NCBI RefSeq assembly: GCF_017355985.1
Contig: NZ_JAFIQU010000001.1
Coordinates: 620,001-684,000 of the forward strand
Length of the DNA: 64,000 nucleotides
Direction of reading: 5' to 3'
Source: Arenibaculum pallidiluteum
GTDB taxonomy: Bacteria > Pseudomonadota > Alphaproteobacteria > Azospirillales > Azospirillaceae
Shown: piece after piece, positions 40,977 to 49,373 of the stretch
Position numbering within the stretch: the first letter of the stretch is position 1
Layout of the letters: every line of letters begins with the position of its first letter
Translations under genes and position numbers: made by a program
Notes under the pieces: model-generated
What the model was told of the DNA's origin: nothing
Seen by the model: the letters and a program-made list of their open reading frames with translations, nothing else
The model's database searches: none

Positions 40977-41681
40977 ATGAACGAGATCGTCGACGCTTTC
41001 GCTGCTGCGGCCGCCCTCGTCCTCAGCGCCGATCCGGCCTTCCTGGAGATCGTCGGCCTGTCGCTGCGCGTGACGCTGACGGCGGTCGCCGTCGCCGTGG
41101 CGATCGGGCTGCCCGCGGGCGCGCTTCTGGCGATCGCCCGCTTTCCCGGACGCGGCGCGCTCGTGGTGCTGTTCAATGCGCTGATGGGCATGCCGCCGGT
41201 GGTCGCCGGCCTGGTGATCTACCTGCTGCTCTCGCGTTCGGGCCCGCTCGGCACTCTCGGCCTCCTGTTCACCCCGACGGGCATGGTGATGGCGCAGGCG
41301 GTGCTCGTCCTGCCGATCGTCCTGTCCATCGCCCGCCAGGTGATCGAATCGCTCTGGGCGGAATACGAGGAGCACCTGCGATCGCTGGGCTCCTCGGCGC
41401 TGCGGGCGGTCCCGACGCTGCTGTGGGACGGCCGGTACAGCTTGATCACCGGCATCCTGGCGGGTTTCGGCCGGGCCAGCGCCGAGGTCGGCGCCGTGAT
41501 GATCGTCGGCGGCAATATCGCGGGCGCCACCCGCACCATGACCACCGCCATCACGCTCGAGACCGGCAAGGGGAACCTGCCGCTGGCGCTGGGTCTCGGC
41601 ATGGTGCTGCTCTCGCTGACGCTGGCGATCAACATCGCGGCACATCTCGTCGCCCTCGTGGGCCAACGCAGGTCCGGGTGA
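40977..41681 (+). CDS. tupB: tungstate/molybdate ABC transporter permease TupB
   Basis: A 234-residue permease with about five membrane helices and the coupling-loop sequence YEEHLRSLGSSALRAV. The segment FNALMGMPPVVAGLVIYLLLSRSGPLG is typical of TupB/WtpB-type oxyanion permeases, as is the C-terminal GFGRASAEVGAVMIVGGNI. It is the first gene of tupBCA, 24 bp downstream of a palindromic candidate operator and divergent from the FecBCD-type operon. The full TupBCA order, with a TupA-type binding protein, makes high-affinity tungstate (or molybdate) uptake the likely role. Confidence 0.92.
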   Translation: MNEIVDAFAAAAALVLSADPAFLEIVGLSLRVTLTAVAVAVAIGLPAGALLAIARFPGRGALVVLFNALMGMPPVVAGLVIYLLLSRSGPLGTLGLLFTPTGMVMAQAVLVLPIVLSIARQVIESLWAEYEEHLRSLGSSALRAVPTLLWDGRYSLITGILAGFGRASAEVGAVMIVGGNIAGATRTMTTAITLETGKGNLPLALGLGMVLLSLTLAINIAAHLVALVGQRRSG

Positions 41682-41689
41682 GGCGCCGC

Positions 41690-42415
41690 ATGCGCGCAAG
41701 CCCCACCATCCTGCCCCTGCGCCTCTCGGGCGTCGCCTACGACGTCGGCGGCCGGCGCCTCGTCGAGGGGATCGACCTCGTGCTCTCCGGGCCCGGGCGC
41801 GTGATCGTCCTCGGGCCCAACGGGGCCGGAAAGAGCCTGTTCCTGCGCCTGTGCCACGGCCTGCTGAGCCCGACTCAGGGCAAGGTCGAATGGCTCGGCC
41901 CCGGCGCTTCCCTCAAGGCGCGGCGCCATCTCCTGGTCGCGCAGCGGCCGGTCATGCTGCGCCGGTCCGTCCTCGGCGACATCATCCATGCCCTCAACCT
42001 CGCGGGCCTCGGCTGGACCGCCCGGCGCACGGCGGCGCGCGCGGCGCTGGAGCGCTTCGGCATGACCGCGCTCGCCGACCGCCCGGCGCGCATCCTCTCG
42101 GGCGGCGAGCAGCAGCGCCTTGCCCTCGCTCGCGCCTGGGCCCTGAGGCCCGAGGTGCTTTTCCTCGACGAGCCGACGGCCAATCTCGACCCGTCCGCGA
42201 CGCGGGCCGTGGAGGCCATGATCGACGCCTTCCATGCCGAGGGCACCAAGGTGGTGATGACCACCCACGATCTCGGCCAGGCGCGGCGCCTCGCCGACGA
42301 GATCCTGTTCATGGACCGCGGGCGGCTGATCGAGCGTGCGCCGGCCGGCGCCTTCTTCGAGGCCCCGCACGCGCCGGCGGCCGCAGCCTTCCTGCGCGGA
42401 GACCTGCCCTGGTAG
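41690..42415 (+). CDS. tupC: tungstate/molybdate ABC transporter ATP-binding protein TupC
   Basis: ABC ATPase of about 241 residues. Walker A is GPNGAGKS, the Q-loop lies in HLLVAQRPVMLRRSV, the signature is LSGGEQQRLALARAW and Walker B is VLFLDEPTANLD, followed by the H-loop MTTHDLGQA. The short length and LRRSV after the Q-loop fit TupC. The ATG follows a GAGG ribosome site; a GTG four codons earlier overlaps the tupB stop as GTGA and could be used instead. No C-terminal TOBE domain is attached, in keeping with TupC rather than ModC. Confidence 0.9.
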   Translation: MRASPTILPLRLSGVAYDVGGRRLVEGIDLVLSGPGRVIVLGPNGAGKSLFLRLCHGLLSPTQGKVEWLGPGASLKARRHLLVAQRPVMLRRSVLGDIIHALNLAGLGWTARRTAARAALERFGMTALADRPARILSGGEQQRLALARAWALRPEVLFLDEPTANLDPSATRAVEAMIDAFHAEGTKVVMTTHDLGQARRLADEILFMDRGRLIERAPAGAFFEAPHAPAAAAFLRGDLPW

Positions 42416-42465
42416 GCACGCCCGACGAAGCCAAGGCGAGACAAAGCCAAAAGGAGAGGACAGTC

Positions 42466-43311
42466 ATGCACCGAGCGTTCGCGGGCCGCCTGTTCGGCGC
42501 AGTCCTGGTGGCCGGCCTTGCGGCCGGCGTCCCCGCCCACGCCGGCGCGCAGGACAAGTTCATCACGGTCGCCTCGACCACCTCGACCGAGCAGTCCGGG
42601 CTGTTCGGCCATATCCTGCCGCTCTTCAAGGCCGAGACGGGGATCGAGGTCCGCGTCGTCGCGCAGGGCACCGGCCAGGCGATCGAGACGGGCCGGCGCG
42701 GCGATGCCGACGTGCTGTTCGTGCACGACAAGCCGTCCGAGGAGAAGTTCGTCGCCGAGGGCTTCGCCGCGCGCCGCTACGACGTGATGTACAACGACTT
42801 CGTGGTCATCGGCCCCAAGGCGGACCCGGCAGGGGTCAAGGGCGGCAAGGATGTGACGGCGGCCCTGAAGCGGATCGCGGAAACCAAGGCGCCCTTCGCC
42901 TCGCGCGGCGACGACAGCGGCACCCACAAGTCCGAGCAGCGCCTGTGGCAGCAGGCCGGAATCGACGTGAAGGCATCCGGCGCCGGCTGGTACAAGGAGA
43001 CCGGGTCCGGCATGGGCCCCACCCTGAACACCGCCGCCGCCATGGGCGCCTATGCGCTGGCCGACCGCGGCACCTGGCTAAGCTTCCAGAACGGCCGCGA
43101 CCTCGAGATCGTGGTCGAGGGCGACAGGCGGCTCTTCAACCAGTATGGCGTGATGCAGGTGAGCCAGCAGAAGCATCTCCACGTGAAGGCCGATCTCGGG
43201 AAGAGCTTCGTGGGCTGGATCCTGTCGGACAAGGGCCAGAAGGCCATCGCCTCGTACAAGATCAACGGCGAGCAGCTCTTCTTCCCCAACGCCGCCAAGA
43301 GCGGCTCGTGA
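42466..43311 (+). CDS. tupA: tungstate/molybdate-binding periplasmic protein TupA
   Basis: A 281-residue periplasmic binding protein with a Sec signal peptide ending near HAGAQ. Oxyanion-contact motifs of TupA are clear: STTSTEQSGLFGH near the mature N-terminus, GDADVLFVHDK, and RGDDSGTHKSE in the middle; the hinge segment GMGPTLNTAA also matches. TupA binds tungstate with very high affinity, and paralogues bind molybdate. A strong AAAAGGAGAGGA ribosome site precedes the ATG. The last 50 bp overlap, in antisense, the end of a truncated molbindin gene on the other strand. Confidence 0.93.
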   Translation: MHRAFAGRLFGAVLVAGLAAGVPAHAGAQDKFITVASTTSTEQSGLFGHILPLFKAETGIEVRVVAQGTGQAIETGRRGDADVLFVHDKPSEEKFVAEGFAARRYDVMYNDFVVIGPKADPAGVKGGKDVTAALKRIAETKAPFASRGDDSGTHKSEQRLWQQAGIDVKASGAGWYKETGSGMGPTLNTAAAMGAYALADRGTWLSFQNGRDLEIVVEGDRRLFNQYGVMQVSQQKHLHVKADLGKSFVGWILSDKGQKAIASYKINGEQLFFPNAAKSGS

Positions 43312-43459
43312 CCCGCAGCGCCAGATCCTCGGCGGCCTTGGAGGTAATGGTCGAGGTGGTGAGCTGTACACCGACCTCGACAGTCACCCTGGTGGAGACG
43401 GGCCCATGCTCGACGGTGCGGACCTTGCCCTTGAGCTGGTTGCGGGCGCCGAGTTTCAT
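43262..43459 (-). pseudogene. mop: truncated molbindin (Mop/TOBE domain)
   Basis: The first 50 residues (beginning MKLGARNQLKGKV and including VSTRVTVEVGVQLTTSTIT, then KAAEDLALRV) match a molbindin, the small protein that stores or senses molybdate in TOBE-domain oligomers. A normal Mop continues with a final beta strand of the form AVIKATDVMI; here the frame instead continues as an arginine-rich tail, TSRSWRRWGRRAARR, which is antisense to the end of tupA. The anion-binding C-terminal half of the domain is therefore missing. It looks like a gene cut when tupA was placed beside it, though a short altered product could still be made. Confidence 0.65.
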
Positions 43460-43483
43460 GTCTGACGTCGATCGGTGAAGGAC

Positions 43484-44461
43484 ATGGACGAGATGGCGCG
43501 AGGCGCCCGCAATGGCACGGCGGCCGGGAAGGCTGTCCCCGGCACAGCCCCGGGGATGTCGCCGGGCGGGCTGCCGGAGCTCATGAACACGCACGAGGTC
43601 GCGACCTATGTGCGACTGAAGGAGCGCAAGATCTACGACCTCGTCAGCCGCGGGCTGATCCCGTGCACGCGGGTCGGCGGCAAGTGGCTGTTTCCCCGTC
43701 GCGAGATCGATGCCTGGCTGGCCGAGGGCGTCGGCGGGCGCCCGTCCGCTGCGGGCCGGGCCGGGTCACCGCCCGTGATCGCCGGAAGCCACGACCCGTT
43801 CCTCGAATGGTGCGCGACCGAATCCGGATGCGGGCTGGCCCTGCTGGGGGGCGGCAGCCTGGATGGTCTCGACCGGCTCGCGCGCGGCGAGGCGCTGGCC
43901 GCAGGTATCCACGTCCTGGACCCCGCCAGCGGCACCTACAACACACCGGCGATCGAGGAGCGTCTCGGCGGGCTGGGCGTGGTGGCGATCGCCTGGGCGG
44001 AGCGCGAGCAGGGGCTGGTCCTGCCTGCCGGGAACCCGCTGGGGATCGCCGGCCTCGGCGACCTGGCCGAACGGGGAGCGCGGCTGGCTCTGCGGCAGCC
44101 CGGCTCCGGCGCGCAGATCCTGCTGGAGCACCTGCTGGACAGCGCCGGGATCGATCCCAGCCGGCTCGCCACGGTGGGCCAGGCCGTGCGCACCGAGATG
44201 GAGGTCGGCTTCGCGGTGCTCGACGGAAAGGCTGATGCGGGCCTTGCCGTCGCGGCCGTGGCCCGCCGCCTGCGGCTGGGTTTCCTGCCGCTGTACAGCG
44301 AGCGCTTCGATCTCGTGATGCGGCGGCGGGACTATTTCGAACCCGCGATGCAGGCGCTGCTGGATTTCGCGCGGAGCCCCGATGCGCTCCAGCGCGCGGC
44401 CGAGCTCGGCGGCTACGACGTCTCCTCCCTGGGCGCCGTTCGCTACAACGCTCCTGACTGA
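43484..44461 (+). CDS. HTH regulator with PBP-like (molybdate-type) ligand domain
   Basis: A 325-residue one-component regulator. Residues about 30-80 form an excisionase/MerR-type winged helix (LMNTHEVATYVRLKERKIYDL with the following VGGKWLFPRREIDAWL), and residues about 95-300 form a PBP_like domain (LDPASGTYNTPAIEE and LALRQPGSGAQILLEHLL) related to molybdate/tungstate-binding proteins. Proteins of this COG1910-like layout accompany Mo/W transport genes. The ATG chosen follows GGTGAAGGAC; a GTG three codons upstream is also possible. It follows tupA, and its likely targets are the divergent operons carrying the shared palindrome. Confidence 0.85.
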   Translation: MDEMARGARNGTAAGKAVPGTAPGMSPGGLPELMNTHEVATYVRLKERKIYDLVSRGLIPCTRVGGKWLFPRREIDAWLAEGVGGRPSAAGRAGSPPVIAGSHDPFLEWCATESGCGLALLGGGSLDGLDRLARGEALAAGIHVLDPASGTYNTPAIEERLGGLGVVAIAWAEREQGLVLPAGNPLGIAGLGDLAERGARLALRQPGSGAQILLEHLLDSAGIDPSRLATVGQAVRTEMEVGFAVLDGKADAGLAVAAVARRLRLGFLPLYSERFDLVMRRRDYFEPAMQALLDFARSPDALQRAAELGGYDVSSLGAVRYNAPD

Positions 44462-44477
44462 GCCGGGCGTCCGGCGG

Positions 44478-45434
44478 TCAGTCGCCGACCTCCAGGACAT
44501 GGCCGAGCCGGCTCCGGAACACCGCGGAGCGCTGCGGCTTCACGAAAAGCGCTGTGATCTCCGGGTGCCGGGCCTTCACCCGGGTCTCGATGCGCTCCAC
44601 CGCAGCCTCGATGGCGGAGGCCGGCACGGCATCGCCGAACTCGACGCTGAGATTGGCGACCACCTGATGCGGCGCGAGATGCACCGTCAGCACGCCGTTG
44701 GCGTGGTCCACGGCCGGGTCCTCGGCGGCGATGGCGAGGATCGAGCGCTGCACGGCCGGGTCGGCTGCCTCGCCGATCAGCAGGCCCTTGGTCTCGCGGG
44801 CCAGGATCGTGGCCGTCGCGGCGAGCACCAGCGCGATCCCGATCGAGGCCAGCCCGTCGAGTTCGGGCCGGTCGAGGGCCTGGGCGGCGGTGATGCCGGC
44901 AAAGGCGATGGCGAGGCCGATCAGCGCCGCGCTGTCCTCGAACAGCACGGTGAAGGTCGTCGGATCCTTGCTGCGCCGTACCGCCTCGATGTATCCGCGC
45001 CGCCCCTTGGCCGTGCGGAAGGCCCGCAGGGCGACGAGCCACGACCCGCCTTCGAACAGGACGGACAGGCCGAGCACGATGTAGGTCACCGTCACGTCCT
45101 CGACTGGCTCCGGCCGGCGCATGTGGACGATTCCCTCGTAGAAGGACACGCCGGCGCCCAGCGCGAAGACCAGCAGGGCCACGATGAAGGTCCAGAAATA
45201 GAGTTCGCGGCCGTGGCCCAGGGGATGGGCGCGGTCGGGCGGACGCGCGGCCCGGCGCATCCCGTACAGCAGCAGGATCTCGTTGCCGGTATCGACAAGG
45301 GAATGAACGCCCTCGCTGAGCATGGCCGAGCTGCCCGTCCAGCCAGCTGCCGCGAACTTCGCCAGGGCGATCGCGAAGTTCCCCGCCAGCGCGGCATAGA
45401 CGACTGTCTTCGACGAGGAGTGCTGCGTTGCCAT
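44478..45434 (-). CDS. cation diffusion facilitator family transporter
   Basis: A 318-residue inner membrane metal/proton antiporter of the CDF family (CzcD/FieF/MntE-like), exporting zinc, iron, cobalt or manganese. The six-helix domain starts with AALAGNFAIALAKFAAAGWTGS, with metal-site residues in SEGVHSLVDTGNE and the HPLGHGRELYFW loop. The C-terminal cytoplasmic domain (residues about 235-318) ends in VFRSRLGHVLEVG. In helix 5 the second site reads FEDSAALIGL, slightly different from the classical HxxxD zinc site, which may shift metal preference. A long inverted repeat lies in its leader. Confidence 0.9.
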   Translation of the reverse strand: MATQHSSSKTVVYAALAGNFAIALAKFAAAGWTGSSAMLSEGVHSLVDTGNEILLLYGMRRAARPPDRAHPLGHGRELYFWTFIVALLVFALGAGVSFYEGIVHMRRPEPVEDVTVTYIVLGLSVLFEGGSWLVALRAFRTAKGRRGYIEAVRRSKDPTTFTVLFEDSAALIGLAIAFAGITAAQALDRPELDGLASIGIALVLAATATILARETKGLLIGEAADPAVQRSILAIAAEDPAVDHANGVLTVHLAPHQVVANLSVEFGDAVPASAIEAAVERIETRVKARHPEITALFVKPQRSAVFRSRLGHVLEVGD

Positions 45435-45473
45435 GGATTCATCCGCCGGTCCAGGATTAGCTGAACCGTGCGC

Positions 45474-45526
45474 CCCCAATTCCGTTGCAGGACCACGCGC
45501 AGCGGCGATCCTGCAACGGAATGGGG
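45474..45526. promoter_or_regulatory. long inverted repeat in the CDF leader
   Basis: Left arm CCCCAATTCCGTTGCAGGA and right arm TCCTGCAACGGAATGGGG pair along 18 bp with one bulged base around a 16-nt loop. It lies 40 bp upstream of the CDF start on the reverse strand and 82 bp upstream of the divergent SDR gene. As RNA it would be a very stable hairpin in the CDF leader; as DNA its perfect 13-bp core (TTCCGTTGCAGGA) could be a spaced operator. Confidence 0.55.
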
Positions 45527-45608
45527 AGCGTTACCGCGGTCCCGGCTGCGACGGCAGGGCGGCTGCGCTGTTTCAAATAGCTTTCCGTATTTCGAGAGGG
45601 AGTGAGCA

Positions 45609-46463
45609 ATGGCGTCCGCCAACGATCCCGTCTGGTTCATCACGGGCTGCTCGACCGGCTTCGGCCGGGAGCTTGCCCAGCTCGTCCTGGAGCGCGGCTG
45701 GCGCGCCGTCGTGACCGCGCGGGACGCCGACCGGGTGCGGGATCTCACCGCCGGCCACGAGGGCCGGGCGCTCGCCCTGTCGCTCGACGTGACCCGCACG
45801 GAGCAGATCGCGGCGGCGGTGAAGGCGGCCGAGATGCGCTTCGGGTCCATCGACGTGCTGGTGAACAACGCGGGCTACGGATACCAGTCGTCCATCGAGG
45901 AAGGTGACGACGCCGAGATCCGCGCCCAGTTCGAGGCCAATGTCTTCGGGCTGGCGGCGATGATCCGCGCCGTGCTTCCCGGCATGCGCGAACGTCGGCG
46001 CGGCCATGTCGTGAACCTGTCCTCGGTTGCGGGCTTCGTCGGTTACGAGGGGTCAGGGTACTACGCCGCGACCAAGCATGCGGTCGAGGGCCTTTCGGAC
46101 TCCCTCGGCCGAGAGGTCGCGCCGCTGGGGATCCACGTCACCTGCGTCGAGCCCGGCCCCTTCCGCACGGACTGGGCCGGACGCTCGCTGCACCGGACGC
46201 GTCCCGCCATCGCCGACTACCAGGACACCGTCGGCAAGCGCCAGCAGGCGACCGCCGACATCAGCGGCAGGCAGCCGGGCGATCCCGTCCGGGCTGCGCA
46301 AGCGATCATCAAGGCCGTCGAAGCGGAGGCGCCGCCGAAGCACCTGGTGCTCGGGGCCTTCGGCTTCGGTGCCGTCACCGGCAAGCTGCGCGAAACCCTG
46401 GCAGAGATCGAGGCATGGAAGGACACGGCCATCGGCGCCGACTTCCCTGAAAACGAGCGCTGA
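45609..46463 (+). CDS. short-chain dehydrogenase/reductase
   Basis: A 284-residue classical SDR. The cofactor motif is FITGCSTGFGRELAQ, the catalytic motif is YYAATKHAVEGL (Tyr-x3-Lys), and NNAGYGY and EPGPFRTDW fit the family. The Arg in VVTARD after beta-2 suggests NADP preference. It belongs to the group often annotated as oxidoreductase without substrate. A GAGGGAGTG ribosome site precedes the ATG. The MFS gene follows after about 150 bp on the same strand. Confidence 0.9.
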   Translation: MASANDPVWFITGCSTGFGRELAQLVLERGWRAVVTARDADRVRDLTAGHEGRALALSLDVTRTEQIAAAVKAAEMRFGSIDVLVNNAGYGYQSSIEEGDDAEIRAQFEANVFGLAAMIRAVLPGMRERRRGHVVNLSSVAGFVGYEGSGYYAATKHAVEGLSDSLGREVAPLGIHVTCVEPGPFRTDWAGRSLHRTRPAIADYQDTVGKRQQATADISGRQPGDPVRAAQAIIKAVEAEAPPKHLVLGAFGFGAVTGKLRETLAEIEAWKDTAIGADFPENER

Positions 46464-46616
46464 CAGCGCCCCGGGAAGAGGGTCCGGAGTCGCGGCTGAC
46501 CTGAGCGGAGCGCGCTTGCCGCGCCGTTCGGCGCAGGCCACATTGACCCGCCCCGGCTGAGGTCGGGTGCCCGCGCCTCCATTCCCGCCCGGCTTGCCCG
46601 CCTTTTCCGTCCATCC

Positions 46617-47864
46617 ATGCTGAACCAGCGCGACTCCGTCCTGTCGATCATCGTCGGGGCCTCCATCCTGCAGGGTGCGAACGGCCTGCTCCAGGCGCTG
46701 CTCCCCCTGCGCATGCAGTTCCTGGGCATGGCCTCGACCGAGATCGGCCTCGTCGCCGCCGCCTACGGGGCGGGCTTCGTGGCCGGCTGCCTCTTCGTGC
46801 CGCGCTTCGTCAGGCAGTTCGGCTACATCCGGGCCTTCGCGAGCCTCGCCGCCGCCGCGGGGATCATCGTGCTCGCCTTCACCCAGGCGACGGGCGTCGT
46901 CTCGTGGACGCTTCTGCGCGCGCTGTCGGGCACCGTCCTGGCCGGCCTCTTCACCGTAGCCGACGGCTGGATCAGCGCGAAGTCCCATGCGGGCAACCGC
47001 GGGCAGGTCCTCAGCAAGTACATGATCAGCACGCGCGTGGCGCTGATCCTGTCGCCCTTCCTCGTGGCGGCGGGGTCGATCGGCGGCGACGGCCTCTTCA
47101 TGGTGGTGAATGCCCTGCTGTGCCTGTCGCTGCTGCCGGTGGCCTTCACAATGGGCGAGACGCCGGCGACGCCGAACCTGACGGCGCTGCGCCTCAGGGA
47201 CCTGCTCGAGGCCGCGCCCTCGGCGCTGGTCGGCTGCTTCTTCATCGGGCTCATCAACGGGCCGATGGCGGCCCTGGCTCCGGTCTACGGCACCCGCATC
47301 GGGCTGAGGCCGGAGCTGGCAGCCGGCCTCCTGGTTGCGCTCCAGATCGGCAGCGCGGTGATGCAGTGGCCGCTCGGCTGGCTGTCGGACCGCATCGACC
47401 GCCGGCTGGTGCTCGCGGGCATCGCGGCCGGCACGGCCGCGGTGTCCCTGCTGATGGCCGGACTTCCGGACACGCCCGCGCCGGCCCTGGTCTATGCGGG
47501 GTTCCTGGCCTGGGGCGGCCTTGCCTTCTGCGGCTATGCCATCTGCGTCGCCCATGCCAGCGACGTGGTCCCGCCCGAGCGCATCGTGCCGACGGTCAGC
47601 GGCCTGCTCGTCGCCTGGGCGGCCGGCGCCATGCTGGGGCCGGTGCCCGGCGCCGCAGCCCTCGACCATGCGGGGCCGGGGGGCTTCTTCCTTTACCTGG
47701 CGCTGGTGGCGGCTGGGCTCGGGCTGTTCGTCCTGCACCGCATCCTGCGGCTTCGGCGCCTGCCGGCCCCCGGCGGCTTCTCCGATGTCCCGGCCTCCAG
47801 CCCGGCCACCGCCGCCATGGTGCCCCAGGCACCGGCCCGGAACGACGCCACCACCGGCGGCTAG
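46617..47864 (+). CDS. MFS transporter (YcaD-like)
   Basis: A 12-helix MFS protein of 415 residues. Helix 1 begins SIIVGASILQGANGLLQALLPL, followed by the loop FVPRFVRQFGYIRAF instead of the usual GxxxDRxGR, and the DGWISAKSHAGNRGQVLSKYM motif is diagnostic for the YcaD-like group of putative transporters. In the second half, GWLSDRIDRRLVL is the corresponding loop. The ATG follows no strong ribosome site, but conserved sequence starts directly after it. The substrate is unknown. Confidence 0.88.
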   Translation: MLNQRDSVLSIIVGASILQGANGLLQALLPLRMQFLGMASTEIGLVAAAYGAGFVAGCLFVPRFVRQFGYIRAFASLAAAAGIIVLAFTQATGVVSWTLLRALSGTVLAGLFTVADGWISAKSHAGNRGQVLSKYMISTRVALILSPFLVAAGSIGGDGLFMVVNALLCLSLLPVAFTMGETPATPNLTALRLRDLLEAAPSALVGCFFIGLINGPMAALAPVYGTRIGLRPELAAGLLVALQIGSAVMQWPLGWLSDRIDRRLVLAGIAAGTAAVSLLMAGLPDTPAPALVYAGFLAWGGLAFCGYAICVAHASDVVPPERIVPTVSGLLVAWAAGAMLGPVPGAAALDHAGPGGFFLYLALVAAGLGLFVLHRILRLRRLPAPGGFSDVPASSPATAAMVPQAPARNDATTGG

Positions 47865-48102
47865 GCTCGGTCCCGGACTGCGCGTCCGGTCGTCCTTGCG
47901 GCGCCGGACCGGCGGTGTTTGTTATGACTCTGCGCAATCCAGCCGCGGACTATTGCCGCATACACCTTTCTAGCCTTCGACGGGACGGAGGAACACGCTA
48001 GGCTGCGGGGACGCGGCGCCGGTCGAACACCGGCCTCAAGGCACGAAGATGCCGACGAGCCGGACCTTGGCGATTCCGGCCGCATGGCGAGGAGGAGATG
48101 GG

Positions 48103-49308
48103 ATGTTGAGGACGATGTTGCTTGCGGGCGTGGCTCTTGCCTGCATGGCCGGGACGGCTCAGGCGCAGATCTCGGATGGCAAGGTCAAGATCGGCGTGCT
48201 GAACGACCGCTCGGGCATCTACGCCGACCTCGCAGGCGAGGGATCCGCGATCGCGGCCCGCATGGCGGCCGAGGAGATGGGCAATGCCATCGACGGCAAG
48301 CCGATCGAGATCGTCGTGGCGGACCATCAGAACAAGGCCGACATCGCGGCAAACACGACCCGCGAGTGGATCGACGCCAGCCAGGTGGACGTCGTGGCGG
48401 ATGTTCCGAACTCTGCGGCCGCCCTCGCCGTCCAGGAGATCACCCGCGACAAGAAGCGGATCTTCCTGATGTCCGGCCCGGGCTCGACGGACCTGAGCGG
48501 GAAGGCCTGCTCGCCCTACGGATTCCAGTGGGCCTATGACAACTACGCCATGGCCGCCGGCACTGGCCGCGCCCTGGTCGAGCAGGGCAAGAAGAAGTGG
48601 TTCATCCTGACCGCGGACTACGCCTTCGGCCATTCGCTGGAGAACGAGACCGCCAAGATGGTGAAGGCCCTGGGCGGCGAGGTGGTCGGCACGGTCAGGC
48701 ATCCCCTGGCGACTCCCGATTTCTCGTCCTATCTGCTGCAGGCCCAGGCCTCGGGCGCCGACGTCATCGGACTTGCCAATGCGGGCTCGGACGCGACGAA
48801 CGCGATCAAGCAGGCCGCCGAGTTCGGGATCACCCAGTCGGGCCAGAGCCTTGCCGGGCTGCTGCTGTTCATCACGGACGTCCATGCCCTCGGGCCGCAG
48901 GTCGCCCAGGGGCTGATGCTGACGACCGGCTTCTACTGGGATCGTGACGCGGACAGCCGCGCCTGGTCCGAGAAGTTCGAGAAGCTCGCCCGTGCGAAGC
49001 CGACCATGGTGCAGGCCGGCGTCTACTCCGCCGTGCGGCACTACCTGCAGGCGGTCAAGGCGGCCGGAACGGACGATCCCGACAAGGTCGCGGCGAAGAT
49101 GCGCGAGACGCCGGTCAACGACATGTTCGCGAAGAACGGCCGGATTGCGGCCAATGGGCGCATGTTCCACGACATGTATCTGGCACGGGTCCGGGCACCC
49201 GCTGATTCCAAGACGCCCTGGCAGTACTTCGAGATCGTGAAGACGATCCCGGCGGACCAGGCCTTCATCGAGCCCGCGAAGAGCGGCTGCCCGCTGGTAA
49301 AGGGCTGA
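48103..49308 (+). CDS. branched-chain amino acid-type ABC transporter substrate-binding protein
   Basis: A 401-residue type I periplasmic binding protein with a Sec signal peptide ending at TAQAQ. The mature part starts VKIGVLNDRSGIYADLAGEG and contains VADHQNKADIAANTTREW and FSSYLLQAQASGADVIGLAN; this subgroup is abundant in Rhodospirillales and Burkholderiales and probably binds aromatic or organic acids rather than leucine. The ATG is preceded by GGAGGAG with ideal spacing. No permease or ATPase genes adjoin it. A strong hairpin follows the stop. Confidence 0.92.
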   Translation: MLRTMLLAGVALACMAGTAQAQISDGKVKIGVLNDRSGIYADLAGEGSAIAARMAAEEMGNAIDGKPIEIVVADHQNKADIAANTTREWIDASQVDVVADVPNSAAALAVQEITRDKKRIFLMSGPGSTDLSGKACSPYGFQWAYDNYAMAAGTGRALVEQGKKKWFILTADYAFGHSLENETAKMVKALGGEVVGTVRHPLATPDFSSYLLQAQASGADVIGLANAGSDATNAIKQAAEFGITQSGQSLAGLLLFITDVHALGPQVAQGLMLTTGFYWDRDADSRAWSEKFEKLARAKPTMVQAGVYSAVRHYLQAVKAAGTDDPDKVAAKMRETPVNDMFAKNGRIAANGRMFHDMYLARVRAPADSKTPWQYFEIVKTIPADQAFIEPAKSGCPLVKG

Positions 49309-49319
49309 AGGCGCGATCG

Positions 49320-49357
49320 GCCGGCACCGCGCCGCGCTTGTGCGGCGCGGTGCCGGC
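49320..49357. terminator. 16-bp stem bidirectional terminator
   Basis: A perfect 16-bp stem (GCCGGCACCGCGCCGC and its complement) with a 6-nt loop lies 11 bp after the binding-protein stop and 16 bp before the convergent phosphatase stop. It almost certainly ends both transcripts. Confidence 0.75.
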
Positions 49358-49373
49358 GGGAGAGGCCGCCGCT

